The notes beneath the pieces are model-generated. The model was not told the origin of the DNA. It did no database searches and saw nothing but the letters and a program-made list of their open reading frames with translations. The translations under genes were made by a program, and so were the position numbers. From Aplectana chamaeleonis (taxonomy: Eukaryota > Nematoda > Chromadorea > Rhabditida > Cosmocercidae): 64,000 bases of DNA. This document shows positions 63,652 to 64,000 of the stretch, in pieces (position 1 is the stretch's first letter; every line of letters starts with the position of its first letter). The DNA is taken from positions 434,001 to 498,000 of the forward strand of contig JAPDOI010000185.1 in assembly GCA_029168955.1 (NCBI GenBank), read 5' to 3'.

Positions 63652-64000
63652 AGGCACTGTTCGCGATATACTTCATTCTCGAATTTTTCACGACAAACGC
63701 TTCTCGTGGCTCTCAGAAGCAGAACAGCGTTGAAGAAACGGGACGAAAAGCTACCCAGGAGCCGCAAAACGGCTTAGAAGAAAAGTGGGCAAACCCTGCC
63801 ATTGTGGGTGAGCCCCGCCCCTTTCCGCCCCTCGACGTGAACAAAGGAACACTCGAAATCGTGAGTTGAGCGATGGTTTCCGATCAAAAGCCCCGTTCTT
63901 CCCTTCATTCTCAACTTCTCTCTTTACTCAGGTCAGCTCGCCTACATTGGCTGCAAAAGACGGAAGTTACAAGCCTCGGACAACTCGTACACCATTTTCC
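63652..64000 (-). mobile_element. Family C type 1 MITE, cut by the window edge
   Basis: It starts with AGGCACTGTTCGCGAT after TTAA; CTTTACTCAGGTCAGCTCG and GCCTCGGACAACTCGT are the complement of the interior of 15513-15979. Its other end lies beyond the window. Confidence 0.8.

Overview
The window looks like a repeat-dense stretch of a clade V (strongylid) nematode chromosome. I infer a hookworm-like host because the RTE-type reverse transcriptase at 7.2-9.0 kb resembles the very abundant hookworm RTE proteins as I remember them; this was not searched. The DNA is AT-rich. It has nematode-style splice sites (TTTTCAG-like acceptors, introns of about 50-80 bases), no operon logic, no rRNA or tRNA that I could recognise, and no long intact host gene. 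Most long open frames are transposon relics, tandem arrays or shadows.

Layout. 0-4 kb: possible host exons broken by a 5'-truncated CR1-like retrotransposon with an AATA tail, then a locus at 3.5-3.95 kb that can be read as spliced coding sequence on either strand. 4-14 kb: a dispersed repeat (family A), a CGCG-rich array, a Jockey/I-type ORF2 C-terminus facing an RTE element, and several small fold-back elements. 12-18.5 kb: two inverted copies of an unclassified repeat (family F) flank minisatellites and TTAA-flanked MITEs. 19.0-19.5 kb: a convincing two-exon 3' end of a host gene. 19.5-22.94 kb: a nest of at least five elements, with a hAT element (8-bp target duplication) inside a TTAA element. 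23.5-26.3 kb: a second CR1-like relic, MITEs and a tandem duplication. 26.7-28.8 kb: possible small secreted-peptide gene and other weak exons. 30.2-30.8 kb: nested hairpins. 32.4-35.25 kb: a giant inverted repeat with arms of about 1.26 kb. 39.2-42.5 kb: two divergent broken copies of one unclassified gene, both cut at the ends of a TIR element. 43-46 kb: G-rich and back-to-back MITEs. 47.4-51.3 kb: a host exon, then a piggyBac-like element carrying a Penelope-like element (GIY-YIG domain, hammerhead-like motif) and a second hAT element, next to another MITE. 53.3-54.8 kb: two large palindromes. 55-57 kb: more MITEs and a good host exon. 57.8-61.7 kb: two arrays of one 42-bp satellite in opposite orientation. 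63.5-64 kb: one MITE inserted in another.

The window records successive insertions: retroelements (CR1-like, Jockey-like, RTE, Penelope-like), hAT and piggyBac-like DNA elements, and many non-autonomous elements targeting TTAA, TA or TTA. Most host sequence survives as isolated exons, so gene models here are fragments. Family assignments rest on motifs, TIRs and target duplications read by eye.
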